Source: Erythroxylum novogranatense
Taxonomy: Eukaryota; Streptophyta; Magnoliopsida; Malpighiales; Erythroxylaceae
NCBI GenBank assembly: GCA_029891385.1
Contig: CM057233.1
Coordinates: 13,581,460 to 13,645,459 of the forward strand
Length of the DNA: 64,000 bases
Direction: 5' to 3'
Position numbers and translations under genes: made by a program. Positions 34,803 through 45,295 of the stretch are shown in pieces. Under the pieces are notes generated by a model. The model saw only the letters and a list, made by a program, of their open reading frames with translations. It did no database searches and was not told the DNA's origin. Each line of letters begins with the position of its first letter. Position 1 is the first letter of the stretch.

Positions 34803-34877
34803 TGGCGCCGTTGCCGGGGATCGAACCCGGGTCTCCCGCGTGACAGGCGGGGATACTCACCACTATACTACAACGAC
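34803..34877 (-). tRNA. Complete tRNA-Asp(GUC) copy with encoded CCA, forming spacer 2
   Basis: Read on the minus strand, 34877 to 34806 gives a 72-nt tRNA: acceptor GTCGTTG pairing with CAACGGC, D-arm with AGTGG, anticodon arm CCCGC-CTGTCAC-GCGGG with anticodon GTC, T-arm CCGGG-TTCGATC-CCCGG, discriminator G. It is followed by CCA at 34805-34803. Nuclear plant tRNA genes do not encode CCA, so a mature tRNA was copied. The first 18 bases seen from the LTR (TGGCGCCGTTGCCGGGGA) are the usual Asp primer-binding site; the remaining 57 bases extend it to the whole tRNA. Confidence 0.92.
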
Positions 34878-34883
34878 GCGCGG

Positions 34884-36587
34884 TGATATGTGCTTAATTG
34901 TTAATATTTTTAATTATTTTCACTTAGCGGTTTTCGATACAAAAATGGTTAAAATACTCACTTTAATTTATATTTGTTTTTAGGTAAAATTCGGGAGCAA
35001 AGAAATTAAAGTGAGTCGAAAGTACGACATATGGATCATTTTCCGAAGATTAATATTTACTTGCTTTTATGGAGGAAGAAGAAGAATAAAAAATTAATTA
35101 AAGGCAAGGAAAATGGAAAATAAAGAAGCATGCATCAGGAAGGACAAGAGAGGCGTGGAAGGTTGGTCAATTGTCACGCCTGATGCGACGCTACAACAAC
35201 AAGGCAGAAGGTTTAAAGGGTTAAAAATTAAATTGCCAAGAGAATCACGCAACTAGCTACACAAGGAAAATAAACCAACAGGGAGGGTGGCGTCGTTTTG
35301 GGCAGTGCACAACAGGGGACAGCAAAATTAAATCATCAAATGGGGAGGAACGACGTCGCAGGAGGAATAACGCTACAGTAGACCTAGACGTGGGTTGCGT
35401 GAACGACGTAGCAGGAGAGCAAGTTTTAAAGAGGGTTTTAACAACAAGTTTTAATTGTCTTGTCACATGGAACAGTAGAGGAAGGAAATAAAACCGAGAA
35501 CGCAAAGCGATGGGCGTGAAGAAGCGGTGGCTCATGACTTTTGGTGAAATTTGGAGCTTTGCAGAGACGCACAACAACGGCGGAGATCAACAACTGCGGT
35601 TTGTTTCATTGAAAAACTCCAATACTTATTTGTCAAATCAATGAACAGTATAATCGTTAGGAGCTTGCGATAGTGGGAAGAAGTTAAGGAATTTTTGGTT
35701 AGAGATTAAGATGGGGGTTGAAGCATTTTATCAGGAAAGACCTATGAAGAGTTGAACGTCCCGACACCGGTTCGGAGGTAAAATCGATGCCGACGACCAG
35801 GGTTAAGTATATTTTAATTATTTTGTTGTTTCTTTCTCTCATTAGAAATTGATTGTGTTATCCTGTTTTAATCGATTTGGGTTTTGTGTATGGATAATCG
35901 AATTTTTGTTATTATTCGATTATTTATGTATGAACCCATTGGGTCTTGTGAGTGATGATTTTAATGGGTTCATTGGATTGTTAATTACAAATCCCATTGC
36001 TAGAATTTCGATATAATCCGTAATTATTATGTTGAAATTCATGTGTAGCGACTAATGAGTCATAATCATTAAGGATAACATGACCTAGGCTAAATGAACC
36101 GAGCATGTGTGGTTGTTGCCTTGATTAATCAGTTTTCCTAATTCGTAATGCTACTACCCAATTAAATCTAGAGATCATATCCTAGGTTGTTAGGTGGTTA
36201 GGTTTAATCAACGATCGTATCTTGATTAAACAAAACCTAAGGGAAAACTCGGGTTAATTTTTAATCCACGATTAATAGTTGCTATGAGAGGAAAAAGAAC
36301 AACAAATTAATAAAATATGCTTAATCGGGTGTAATTTGAGATTGAACCAAGAACAGGGTCCTACCAAATTCCCCACTTTTATCATTTTGCATGTTTTCTT
36401 TAATTTGTTTTATTAGTTAGTTTCATTTTATTTTGTTCTTTTAAAATCAACCCCCCTTTTAGTGTAAACAGATTAATTTCTTTTCATAAACTTTACACAC
36501 ACTCTCTATGGGATCGACCTAGACTTGCCACTGCTACAGTAGTAGTCTAGTTATTTTAATTTTGATTAGCGTTACGACGTGCGGTCA
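34884..36587 (+). repeat. Gypsy LTR 3 of the array (complete)
   Basis: 1704 bp, TGATATGTGCTTAATTG to GTGCGGTCA. It is followed directly by the RT sequence of the SIRE-like element (VDDIIFGATS) with no spacer. It differs from LTR 2 by scattered changes and small indels, most obviously around 35140-35220 and 35500-35580. Confidence 0.9.
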
Positions 36588-37527
36588 TTGATGATATTAT
36601 ATTTGGTGCTACTTCAAAGAAGTTGTGTATGAGTTTTGAGAGTCTGATGAAAAATGAGTTTGAAATGAGTATGATGGGTGAGCTAAAGTTCTTTCTTGGG
36701 TTGCAAGTTAAGCAAACCGAAGAGAAAATCTTTATCCATCAACAAAAGTATGTGAAAAAATTGCTGTCTAAATTTGATATGAATAAGGTAAAGCCTATGG
36801 CAACTCCGATGCATCCTTCGAACCTTTTGTCGAAAGATGAACTTGGTAAGAAGGTGGATCAAACCACATATAGAGGATGATCGGCTCTTTCTTTGTATCT
36901 TCTGACAAGTAGACCTGATATTACATTCAATGTATGCTTGTGTACAAGGTTTCAGCCGATCTAGAGTCTCATTTATTCTTTGTTAAAAGGATTATGAGAT
37001 ATCTCGCAGTACTACCGATCTTTGCTTAATGTTTGAGAAAGGTAAAGATTTCAGGTTAATTGGATATTGCGATGCGGACTATGCCGGAGATAGAATTGAA
37101 AGGAAGAGCACTAGTGGAGGATGTCACTTTCTTGGCTCAAACCTAGTTTCCTAGTCAAGCAAGAGACAAAGCTCAATCGCTCTATCAGCTACCGAAGGTA
37201 GTATATATCATCATAAGTCGTTGTTCACAAATATTGTGGATTAAATATCAACTGGAAGATTATTCAATTCAAGAAGAGGAGATCCCAATCTATTGTGACA
37301 ACACCAGTGCCATCAATCTATCAAATAACCCAATACAGCATTCGAGAGTAAAGTATATCGAAGTCAGACATCATTTCTTGAGAGACTACGTCCAGAGGAA
37401 GGTGGTGCGACTACTTGAAACAGAGTATCAATGGGCAGATATCTTCACTAAACCATTGAGTGAAGAACGGTTCAAGGAAATCAGATGGAACCTTAACATG
37501 GTTATGTTAAATGACCAGTCAAGCTAA
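36588..37527 (+). pseudogene. RT (C-terminal half) and RNase H of SIRE-like copy 2
   Basis: The reading begins inside the catalytic box region as DDIIFGATS, then MSMMGELKFFLGLQVKQTEE and ATPMHPSNLL. Frame breaks near 36880 and 36950 follow. RNase H shows YCDADYAGDR near 37068, IYCDNTSAINLSNNP near 37291 and a terminal EYQWADIFTKPLSEERF, stopping at 37525. The N-terminal half of RT is missing, lost at the array insertion. Confidence 0.88.
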
Positions 37528-37789
37528 GAGATCGTCAAAGTTAACGGCTTCAGAAACAGTGGTTTACAGCTGGTAACTTTTCTCACAAGGAAGTTGTGGA
37601 GGGAAAATCTGATGGTCTTGAGGATCCCAATGATTCTAGAACACACCGGACAAGACCCCTACAAGTAGTCTGAAATTAAAATCATTACGGTTACTCTCAA
37701 ATACAGACATTTCATCTCTCTCTCGAAAACTCTTGAAATCAACTTTACCTTTGAAGAACACTTTACTAGAGCCAGTTATATGGAGCTAA
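37528..37789 (+). other. Spacer between RNase H and the extra ORF, SIRE-like copy 2
   Basis: About 260 bp without a recognised gene. In SIRE-type elements the extra ORF is separated from pol by a stop and a short spacer, as here. Confidence 0.5.
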
Positions 37790-39709
37790 TGACCCATGGG
37801 AGAGGAAGACCTCAAGTCTGGTCCCTAAGGCTAGGGTTCTTCATGCGATTCTGTTCAATTGCATCTTACCAAGAGCCGGGTCAAGGCATCTATTGACTAC
37901 CTTAGATGAGCAATGTCTGTTCTATCTACTAAATCGCCGACCAATAGACCTACCATTTTTAATTTTTCATTATATGGTTAAAGGGATGAAGGATACCAAC
38001 AGTTATCTTTACGGCATGCTACTCACAAGAATTTTTAGGGAATCTGGTGTCCTTCTTCACAAAGGAATCAGAAGAATGGTATCTGTCAAGAGTACTATTA
38101 ACTCAGATACAATAAGAAGAATGGGCTTGATGACTGTGGTGAAAGTAGAAGCAGAATCTACAATGAAAGCTAGAACTGAGGGGGAGCGGTTATTGAAGAA
38201 GTCTCCCGCCACAAGTTCTAAATCTCAAGTAAGTATGAGATTGCCTATAGATGAAAGAAGAAAATTATCAAGAAGACCGTTGATAAAACAGGTGAGTCCT
38301 CAAAGAGAAGTGAGCCTAGTTTGGAAGACAGATGAAGGTGCACTGAAGAGAAAAGGAGAGAATCTTTTGGGTGAATTTTCCAAAAAGGCAAGGAGATCAC
38401 CTAGGATTCGTACTCTACGACAACAGGAAGAGAAGAGAGCCAGAGAGCAAAGTCAGGCAGAAGGTTATGGATCTCGCGTACCAAAGGCAACAAGATCTCT
38501 AGTCTTAATTTTACAAGAAGACTCACCAAGCAAGGCTAAGGTCGAGATCGAGAAGAAAAATCTCAAGTTCGAAAACTCAAGACCGATCAAGCGAAGGAAA
38601 TACTAAGGAGATTAGTCGAAAGAAGAATGTAACGAATGCTGAGGAAGTTAGTGAAAAGAAAGATACGTTCAATGTTGCTCAAAAGGAAAAAGAAATTGAG
38701 CATAGCAGAGTTCAGGATATTCCCATTATTGCTCAACAGGAGGAACCAGTGGAGCTAAGCCTGGTTCAGGTTAATCCTATTGAAGCTCAACAAGCGGCAA
38801 CAACAGATTTAAGCTTGGTACAGGTACCACAGGAAGAATTTGATGAACCGAGTCTGGTCATATACAACTACTCTGAATTTTTGAGAAAAGATAAGTTGGA
38901 AACCAGACTGGTTGAAATTGTGACCAAGAGAAGCACTACTATTGCAATCTGCAATCAATCAAGAAGGAAGGTAAAGGTTATCCTACAACCTATTTTGATA
39001 AATAGTGAGACATGGCAGTTACTGAATGAAGATGAAAAGACTTTTTATAATGTCTTGAGGGATGCTGCTACAAAGCCATACCTACAAAATGTCCGACAAA
39101 CCATGTACTATTTATCCAATCACAGAGAAGACGGTGATAAAGGTTGTACCGGATATTCAGCCTACATATCCTTTGGATTTGAATCAGGGGAAGATGAAGC
39201 TATATCCTGAAGGAATTAGTGATGATCTGTCCGCAGATCAAATTGAAGAAGAAGTCGTCGAATTGATGCAAAGACGCGCTCAAAAGAGAATCTTGATGGA
39301 GCTAGTTGTAGCTATCTGAGATAAGAATGAATCTTGTCGATGGGGAAGGCTGATTCTGAGTTCGTTTATTGAATACCTTGTTCAGACAGTAATACATATT
39401 AGGCCTTTATCTAATACATTGTCTATTGAAGCTGAAGCCATACCCCTGCAAGGAAGACAGTTGCTCATGCTACCTGCTCCCTTTGATTTAGACCTTTCGG
39501 AGCATAATCTATCTATTCATCCACCAATTTTTGAGGTTGTTGTTGATTACATTCCATCCTCAAACGCATATGCTACAACAATTGCGTTCACTGCACCCTC
39601 AGCAGATAATGATCAACCCTCCTCACCGTTTGACTCCCAAGCTGAAATCAGCCACTTACGCGGAGAAGTCAACGAGATAAAGGAGATGATGAATGAAATG
39701 AAAAGATGA
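37790..39709 (+). pseudogene. Extra 3' (env-like) ORF of SIRE-like copy 2
   Basis: An open frame from upstream of 37893 to 38606 is followed by frames at 38749-39210, 39062-39319 and 39419-39709. At least two frameshifts and one or more stops therefore divide a coding region of roughly 1.9 kb. The N-terminal part (LHAILFNCILPR, then RPIDLPFLIFHYMVKG and YLYGMLLTRIF) resembles a domain found in plant transposon-encoded proteins annotated as putative plant transposon protein. The middle is rich in Lys, Arg and Glu; the end could form a coiled coil. I see no clear signal peptide or membrane helix, so an envelope role is not supported by the sequence. Confidence 0.7.
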
Positions 39710-39945
39710 TGATGAAGGCGATGAAGAGTCATCGTCATTAATCATTTTTTATTATAACAAATAGGGGGAGAAGAGAATGGAAGGCAGCAGAAGAGAATGG
39801 AAGGAAGCAATCAAAGAATCTCAAAGGGTGTGATTGAAGGAGTCGAAGAAAAAGAAAGAAGGAAGAGAAAGATTTTTTAAGATAAGATTTTTTCTGTTTA
39901 AACATTGTATTTTTTTTCTTTTTATGTATATAATTTGTTATCATC

Positions 39946-39959
39946 AAAAAGGGGGAGAT
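39946..39959 (+). promoter_or_regulatory. Polypurine tract, SIRE-like copy 2
   Basis: AAAAAGGGGGAGAT abuts the LTR start at 39960 and is identical to the tract at 929-942. Confidence 0.9.
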
Positions 39960-40847
39960 TGTTGAGTCAAAATGACTTTTCATATATATGATTTTGATAA
40001 ATAACAAAGAAGTAGTAAGCGAGGCGTAAAATAGAAAATGAACATTTAAAAATGAAAAGCGACGCATAACGCAGCCTTGAAAATGAAAAGCGAGCCTTGA
40101 GCGTGAGCGCAAAATAAAAAGCAAACGCAGATGCAAAATGAAACACAGACGGAGAAAAGCATACGCAGAACTCAAAAGAAGACGCAAGAGTTAGTTTGAG
40201 TTAGTTACAGAACTCAACTGATTAATCGTTTCTTTCAAGATTCAAGAAACAAGATTCAAGAAGCAATTGCAGACGAAGGCTATAAATATAAGTCGAAGTC
40301 GAAGATTGCAAAGTTAGCAAAAGTTGAGTAAATTGATTTACGTACGCGAACGAAAAAGCTTGTCTGTAAGACAATTGTGCAAATTAGCTGAGAGCTAGTT
40401 TTACTGTAACAGGTTTCAAATACTTTTTTAAGAAAGTAGTACAGATACCCTGCAGAGGCTAAGAGTGAAAGAATACTAAGTGTAGAGACCTGAAGAGGCT
40501 CGGAAAGAATACTTGTAAACGTTGAAGAGATAGTGAAATCTCATAAAGAACTCTGAGGACTAGACGTAACCCACAGTTTGGGGTGAACCAATATAAAATC
40601 GCTGTGTCAACTTCTCTCTACCCTATCTCTCTTAAAGTTCAAAGTTTTGTTATTACTTAAATTCTGAAACAAGTTTTCAAGGTTTTGATTAATTCGAATT
40701 TACTGAAGTTTCTGTAAAAGAACTTGTTTTTAAATAAAACAGTTTTGAAAGAGTTTTCAAAAAAAAAAAGGAATACACAATTCAACCCCCCTTCTCGTGT
40801 ATTCGTTATCGTTCTATAAGCATTGTACTAACATGTGATTTACTTCA
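39960..40847 (+). repeat. 3' LTR, SIRE-like copy 2
   Basis: 888 bp, TGTTGAGTCAAAATGAC to GATTTACTTCA. It is about 75 bp shorter than its 5' partner because the U3 repeat array has fewer units. Confidence 0.92.
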
Positions 40848-41050
40848 AATAAATGATAGTTAATTGCAACAAATTATCTTTGTCGTTATTTCTAGTAAAA
40901 TGCCTACAATTGAGGCAATAATTAAATCACATTTTGATATTATAGGCTTGAGCTGAAAATTGAATATCCAAATAAAAGACCTATAGATATCTTTTGAATA
41001 TTCTAAGACAGTAGATACATTAAAACCAACGTAGCACCAAAAGGTCTTAT
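40848..41050 (-). other. Intron of the TLP18.3-like pseudogene, 5' part
   Basis: AT-rich sequence joining the exon end at 41051 to the SIRE-like insertion point. It begins on the minus strand with ATAAG, where a GTAAG donor would be expected, suggesting a mutated splice site. Confidence 0.6.
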
Positions 41051-41138
41051 AGTTAGTTTTGAAATTGTATGAAATTAATTATGTAGTTCTTTCTTGTTTC
41101 TAGTTCGACAATAGTTATTTTAAGTTAGACTTGGTTAC
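41051..41138 (-). pseudogene. TLP18.3-like: TLP18.3-like pseudo-exon, 3' piece
   Basis: On the minus strand, directly after element D, the sequence continues the exon started at 49317. It reads VTKSNLK, a stop, LLSN, then after a one-base deletion LETRK, and after further drift NFI and KLT at the exon end. TLP18.3 proteins have a VTKSDLKKLLS-like stretch at this point, followed by NFI, KLT and SKADAFE, which is what 19627 resumes with. The stop, frameshifts and lost donor make it non-functional. Confidence 0.75.
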
Positions 41139-41740
41139 TGATGGGAGGTAGATACACAACAGTAATGGAATAAAATATCTCCTAATTTTGCAAACCAGTG
41201 AGGAAATCACTAAGCAGAGAAAAACATAGAAACTCCAAAAAAAATCAAAGAAAGGCACATCAAATTTTTATTTAGAAAACCTTCCCAATGTGGAAAGTAA
41301 AACCACAGGACCATAGTCCAAAATATCTCCACTATTTAAAATAATAGGTACAAAAAAATCTCTCTAGATAAAACTAGAAGTAATACACCAAAATACTTAA
41401 GAAATTAGACTCTTAGAAATACACAGAGTGAAAAATATCTCATAAATAAAGGAACATTAGTGCAAAATTATTAAACACAAAACTGCGATCCACAATAACC
41501 TCAAGACCTAAGTCTTGGAATATTGTTGATAAATATCAGCTAAAATGAACAATAATATCCTTCAATTGAAAGCTTTATTGAAGATATATCACTCTCTATT
41601 TTACTAAGCTTGCATTAATCTAAATACGTTACTTGGGATGCTTAGGTCTTCCCTTTTGGTGTCTATTCATAGGGAGAAATCTACTTAAGTCTTCCTTCCC
41701 CTTTTGATTTGGGATTTCTTAAATGGAAGGACTTCCAACA
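41139..41740 (-). repeat. 3' LTR of element D
   Basis: 602 bp. On the minus strand it runs from TGTTGGAAGTCC to CTACCTCCCATCA. It pairs with 48659-49269. Confidence 0.9.
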
Positions 41741-41757
41741 AATCTCCCCCTCCTGCC
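41741..41757 (-). promoter_or_regulatory. Polypurine tract, element D
   Basis: On the minus strand GGCAGGAGGGGGAGATT ends at the LTR start. Confidence 0.85.
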
Positions 41758-43580
41758 ATTTAGGATTATCATCATAGAGGGAAGAATTCTCCTTTTCCAA
41801 ATCAGTTGGAAGGATTGCCATCCCTGCGATTAACCTGCAAATTTCAAGCTTATCTTTTGGTAATGCGTTTGTTAACAATTCAGCACCATTTTCATCCATG
41901 TGTATCTTTTCAAGTGCTAACAACTTGGAATTGAAAACATCTTTGCTCCAATGATATCTTATCTTGATATGTTTTGATTTCGAGTGGAGAGCTAGATTCT
42001 TACCAAGATGGATGGCTCTATAATTGTCACAGTACCTAATATATTTATCTTACTTAAAGCCAAGTTCCTAGATATATCTCTTCATTCACAGTAACTCCTT
42101 ACATGCTTCTATTACTACAATATACTCCGCCTCAGTAGTATGTAATGCATTACACTTCTATAATCTTGACTGTTATGATTTTGCTCCCTCTACAAAAGTG
42201 ATCAAGTATCCTGAAGTAAAGTTTATGGTATCAATATCTCCACCCATATCTGAATCTGTGTAGCCTACTAATATAGGTTTTTCATTTTCGAAACTGAGAC
42301 TTAAGTTAGAAGTACCTCAAAGATATCTCAAGACCCACTTCACAACATTTCAATGCTCTTTTCCTAGATTTAAGAGAAATCTACTAACCATACCAACTGC
42401 ATCAGTTATGTCTGGCCTTGTGCATACCATAGCATACATCAAACATCCTCCTGCTGAAGAGTAAGGAATATTCTGAAGAGTAAGGAATATTCTGCTGAAG
42501 AGGAAGGATTGTATTTACTACTTAACTTAAAGTGGGTTGTAAGAGGGGAACTAATCACTTTAGCATTTTCTATGTTGAATCATTGAAGCACCTTCTGAAT
42601 GTACATCTCTTGAGGCATATGTAACCTCCTTATACTTTTGTCTCGAGTAATCCTTATAATAAGGATTTGCTTTACTGGCTCTAAGTCTTTTATAGCAAAA
42701 GACTTACTCAACTACTTCTTCAACCTGCCAATTCTAGCAATACTTTTGTCAATAATCAACATATCATCAACATAGATCAGTAAAATAATGAAATCATCCT
42801 TAGAGAATTTCTGTATGAAAACAAAATGGTCAATTCTTTTTCTTATAGCCTTGCTCCCCTATAACTGACTCAAACTTCTTATACCATTGTCTTAATGCTT
42901 GTTTTAAGCCATAAAAAATTTTCTTCATCCTACACATATAATCTTCTTTCCCCTTGACTTTGAAACGCTATGGTTTCTCCATATAGATCTCTTCCTCCAA
43001 ATCACCATAAAGGAAGGCATTCTTCACATCCATCTACTCGACTTCTAGATCAAGGTTAGCTACTAAGCCAAGGATAACTTGAATGGATGACATCTTCACC
43101 ACTGGTGAGAATATTTCATCGAAATCAATACCTCTTCTCTTACTGAATCCCTTGGCCACCAGCTTAACTTTGTATTGTGGCTATGACAAGTATTCTTCAT
43201 GTTTTACCCTGAACACCTATCTATTCTTTAAAACTCTTTTTCCTTTAGGGAGCTTTACGAGGTCAAAAGTGTGATTTCAGAGGGTGACTTCATCTCTTCG
43301 TCTATGGCTTCAACGAACTGTTGCTTATGTTCATCTTCCGCGGCTTCCACATTATTCTTAGGTTCTCCCCCATCAATGAGTAACACATACTCATTTGGAG
43401 AGTATTGAGTAGAAGGTCTTTTGTCTTTATTAGACTTTTTGAGTGGAGCTAGATCCTCTGCTTTCTATTCCTGGTCATCATCACCATCATCTACCTCTAC
43501 TAGTAAAGCAACATCCTCATCAGCTACATCTTATTGAGTATTCTCCATACATTCTCCTATGTTGGTACCTTGCTAATTGG
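41758..43580 (-). pseudogene. RT and RNase H remnant of element D
   Basis: On the minus strand, the RT region includes SFYGLKQALRQWYKKFES near 42880, ILLIYVDDMLIIDKS near 42770 with an intact YVDD box, and FAIKDLEPVKQILI. RNase H shows TTEAEYIVVIEACKELL near 42120, IHLGKNLALHSKSKHIKIRY near 41970, then LLALEKIHMDENGAELLTNA. Multiple stops and a short duplication near 42468-42495 break the frame. Confidence 0.82.
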
Positions 43581-44480
43581 ATCTAAATCAAGCACATCAC
43601 CAATATCTTTAGGCATTGCATCTTTTGCCTTTTAGATATCCTTAATGGTCTCATCTTCCACGAACACAATATTGTGGCTTTGGATAAGTTTCCTGTTAAC
43701 TGAATCTTAAAGTCCTAGAAAGATGCATTTCTTGGTCTTAACATAAGATTTGATATCTCGTCTTTAGGAATGTGAACAAACGCCTTGCATCTAAAGACAC
43801 GAAGATGATCATATCTATCATCTTTCCCTAAGTAGACTCTATCAGGCACATGAAACTACAATGGAATAGAGGGTGAGAGATTAACCACATGAAATGTTGT
43901 ATTCAATGCCTCACCCCAAAATTATTTGGCAACTTTTCTTGTGATAATAAACATCTGACTCTCTCTACCAGAGTTCTATTCATCCTTTCTGCCAAACCAT
44001 TCAATTGTGGCATCTTTAGCAGTGTCTTCTGATGTCGAATGCCTTGCTCTTTACAATATTGATCAAATGGACTATAATACTCTTGCCTGTTATCAATCCA
44101 AATGCATTTTAGTTTCTTCCCTGTCTCTCTTTTGACTAAAGCTTGAAATTGTTTGAAGACCTCTAACCTGATCCTTCGACTTCAACATGTGAGCCCAAAT
44201 CCTCCTTGAGTGATCATTAATAAAATTCACGAAGTAAAGAGCACTACCAAGTGACTTTGTCTTCATTAGACCACATACGTCAAAATGTACTAATTAAGCA
44301 CATTTTTCTTTCTAGAGGGAGGTGAACTCTTGAAAGCAACCCAATTTTACTTTCCAGTTAGGCAATAAGCATACTTTTTAAGACATGTACTCTTGACATC
44401 ATATAGATGTCCCCTTTTAGCTAACACTACTAAGCCCTTTTCACTCATATGGCTAACTCTTTTATGCCATAACTCAGTTG
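43581..44480 (-). pseudogene. Integrase remnant of element D
   Basis: Minus-strand readings give WHKRVSHMSEKG near 44465, KKYAYCLTGK, then KEQGIRHQKT and PQLNGLAERMNRTLVERVRC near 43990 with the catalytic Glu. Further on come YDHLRVFRCKAFVHIPKDE near 43790 and similar C-terminal words. Stops and shifts are frequent, and the first catalytic Asp region is poorly readable. Confidence 0.78.
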
Positions 44481-45295
44481 CATCTACATCTTCTATAGCA
44501 TTGATACTACTATTGGGAGTGTTGTCTTACATCATGTATTGCTTCTCGTGCTTCTTAGTCTTGGCTATAATCATGGCACCTTTGGTAAGTTTCCATACAT
44601 TGTTATGGAATGTGCTACTAAACCTTTCATCATCAAGCTTTCTCACAAATATGACATTGAATATGATATCTAGAATATGTTTGACAATTTTTAGTATTGA
44701 TCTCATGCGGTTATTGGTCTCCAAGCAAATGTCTCCAATGTCAATGGCTTGTGTGAAGTCATTATTTCCCATCTTCATATACCCATAAGCTCTGGATGTA
44801 TAATATATAAATAGTTCCTGTTGAGCAGTCGCATGAGTTGAAGCGCCACTATCACTTACCCAACTCTTTTCTTCTTATAGAATGCTAATCTCCTCTTCAC
44901 AGATCACAAGTAAATCCTCAGTGATGGTAATTCAATCTTGATTACTGGTGTCATTCTTCTTTGGTTCTTAATTCCTTTTGCCTTCTCTTTCCGTTTCTAG
45001 CAGTTCTTCTGCATATGGCCTTTTCTATCACAGTAGAAGCATTTAATGTTGGCAATTTTGTTGGGCTTGTTATTGGATTTGCTTCTCTGGCACAAACCAC
45101 TACTTTTACTACTCCCCTTGTCGTTGTAATTAAGGCATCATACTTGGGAGATAAGCTTTGAGTCTTTCTTCTAGACTCCTCCTCCAAAAGGTACTTTTAA
45201 CCTTTTCCATCGAGACCACACCTTTAGGGGCTAAGTTGAAGAGCATTGTTCTGAAAGTCTTTTAGGAGCTCAGTAAGGATCTCGAAAGTCATAAT
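44481..45295 (-). pseudogene. gag C-terminus and protease remnant of element D
   Basis: On the minus strand a complete CCHC knuckle, CFYCDRKGHMQKNC, lies near 45041-45000. An aspartic protease active site WVSDSGASTHAT follows at 44862-44827, with KLTKGAMIIAKTKKHEK near 44600. The gag N-terminus is at 48455-48023, on the other side of the inserted solo LTR. Confidence 0.85.

Larger units (their letters stand above)
22155..36587 (+). mobile_element. Tandem array of three Gypsy LTRs separated by tRNA-Asp copies
   Basis: The array consists of a 5'-truncated LTR (22155-22627 plus 32169-33022, split by element C), a spacer, a full LTR (33104-34797), a second spacer and a full LTR (34884-36587). 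Each spacer is essentially the reverse complement of a complete tRNA-Asp, including the CCA end. There is no gag or pol of this Gypsy family. The right edge is clean (GCGGTCA, then SIRE-like RT). The left edge is a deletion junction that removed about 375 bp of LTR and the middle of the host element. Confidence 0.85.
19938..40847 (+). mobile_element. SIRE-like Ty1/Copia element, copy 2, with the centre replaced by a Gypsy LTR array
   Basis: LTRs at 19938-20900 and 39960-40847 enclose a primer site, gag with zinc knuckle (to 22154), RT and RNase H (from 36588), an extra 3' ORF and a polypurine tract. Flanks AACAA and AATAA differ at one base, consistent with a decayed 5-bp duplication. Protease, integrase and the first half of RT are absent, replaced by the insertions at 22155-36587. 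The element lies in the intron of the TLP18.3-like pseudogene, in the opposite orientation to it. Confidence 0.9.

Noticed and set aside
34803..34877. Spacer 2 as an ordinary nuclear tRNA-Asp gene
   Set aside because: It carries an encoded CCA, sits exactly at the primer-binding position after an LTR, and is matched by a decayed second copy at the equivalent place. A reverse-transcribed origin fits better, although transcription is not excluded.
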